From the NCBI RefSeq assembly GCF_902829295.1, contig NZ_CADEPL010000006.1, positions 1 to 51,671 on the forward strand: DNA of 51,671 nucleotides, given 5' to 3'. Position 1 is the stretch's first letter; the number at the start of each line of letters is the position of its first letter. The notes beneath the pieces were generated by a model that was not told the DNA's origin, did no database searches, and saw only the letters and a list, made by a program, of their open reading frames with translations. Source of the DNA: Vogesella oryzae (GTDB lineage: Bacteria > Pseudomonadota > Gammaproteobacteria > Burkholderiales > Chromobacteriaceae). The position numbers and the translations under genes are program-made. This document shows positions 51,543 to 51,671 of this stretch, piece by piece.

Positions 51543-51576
51543 AAAAAAAAGGCGCTGCATCAGCAGCGCCTTTTTT
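51543..51576. terminator. Bidirectional terminator between convergent genes
   Basis: Eight A, GGCGCTGC, ATCA loop, GCAGCGCC, six T. It serves the chemoreceptor on the plus strand and the gene entering from the right on the minus strand. Confidence 0.93.
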
Positions 51577-51592
51577 CACCCAGCCAGACTGG

Positions 51593-51671
51593 TTACAGCC
51601 CTTCGAAGGTGCACACGGTGAAGAGCGGCACCTGCGCATCGCGCATCAGCTGGCCGCCACCCAGCTCCGGC
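51593..51671 (-). CDS. C-terminal end of an unidentified gene (runs off the right edge)
   Basis: The minus strand reads in one open frame to a TAA at 51593-51595, giving a C-terminus that includes QLMRDAQVPLFTVCTFEGL. It ends 17 bases from a bidirectional terminator, which supports a real gene. Only 25 codons are visible and no family was recognised. Confidence 0.55.
   Translation of the reverse strand, partial: PELGGGQLMRDAQVPLFTVCTFEGL

Overview
The window is an ordinary chromosomal stretch of a GC-rich Gram-negative bacterium. Beta-proteobacterial gene order (ibaG-murA beside a YadG/YadH-type exporter), HrcA/CIRCE control of groES-groEL and the protein sequences suggest the Neisseriales/Chromobacteriaceae (Chromobacterium, Vogesella and relatives). 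This placement is inference; no rRNA gene is present to confirm it.

Layout. 1-924: 5' part of groEL, then groES, with a sigma32-like promoter and an exact CIRCE operator. 963-20769: a surface-polysaccharide locus. It starts with a WecA/WbpL-like priming transferase, then rmlBDAC (dTDP-L-rhamnose), a VioA/VioB-like aminotransferase and acetyltransferase pair, a Wzx flippase and three glycosyltransferases, two of them rhamnosyltransferase-like. Facing these is a minus-strand operon that resembles the mycobacterial decaprenyl-phospho-arabinose pathway: a HAD-UbiA fusion, DprE1, DprE2, a GT-C-like membrane protein, an epimerase, a flavin oxidoreductase, GtrA and a UPF0104-type membrane protein. 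20903-26895: gltBD (glutamate synthase). 27153-28601: cardiolipin-synthase-like phospholipase D. 29297-31555: Orn/Lys/Arg decarboxylase behind a long structured leader. 31664-34558: periplasmic binding protein plus a two-component system. 35013-35495: exported GlcG/HbpS-like protein. 35585-38317: a cystine-type uptake operon with a Cys/Met-metabolism PLP enzyme. 38437-39240: fpr. 39380-46034: an RND tripartite efflux pump and its divergent TetR/AcrR regulator with an AcrR-like box. 46085-49323: ABC-2 exporter, ibaG, murA. 49528-51507: a chemoreceptor. The last 79 bases hold the C-terminus of an unidentified minus-strand gene.

Two things stand out. First, the 10-mer TGCGGCCAAC (or its complement GTTGGCCGCA) occurs at least 29 times by eye count. 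It often forms back-to-back palindromes between genes that look like terminators, and it is completely absent from about 4.0 to 21.1 kb, which covers most of the polysaccharide locus. This is how a DNA-uptake-type sequence behaves. Second, the DprE1/DprE2/UbiA-HAD/GtrA set predicts that this Gram-negative makes a polyprenyl-phospho-D-arabinofuranose donor for a surface glycan or glycoprotein.

Base composition is mosaic. Roughly 5.4-10.5 kb and 15.5-17.2 kb are AT-rich, with the first pair of boundaries falling inside rmlC and inside a glycosyltransferase gene. This points to cassette exchange at the polysaccharide locus.
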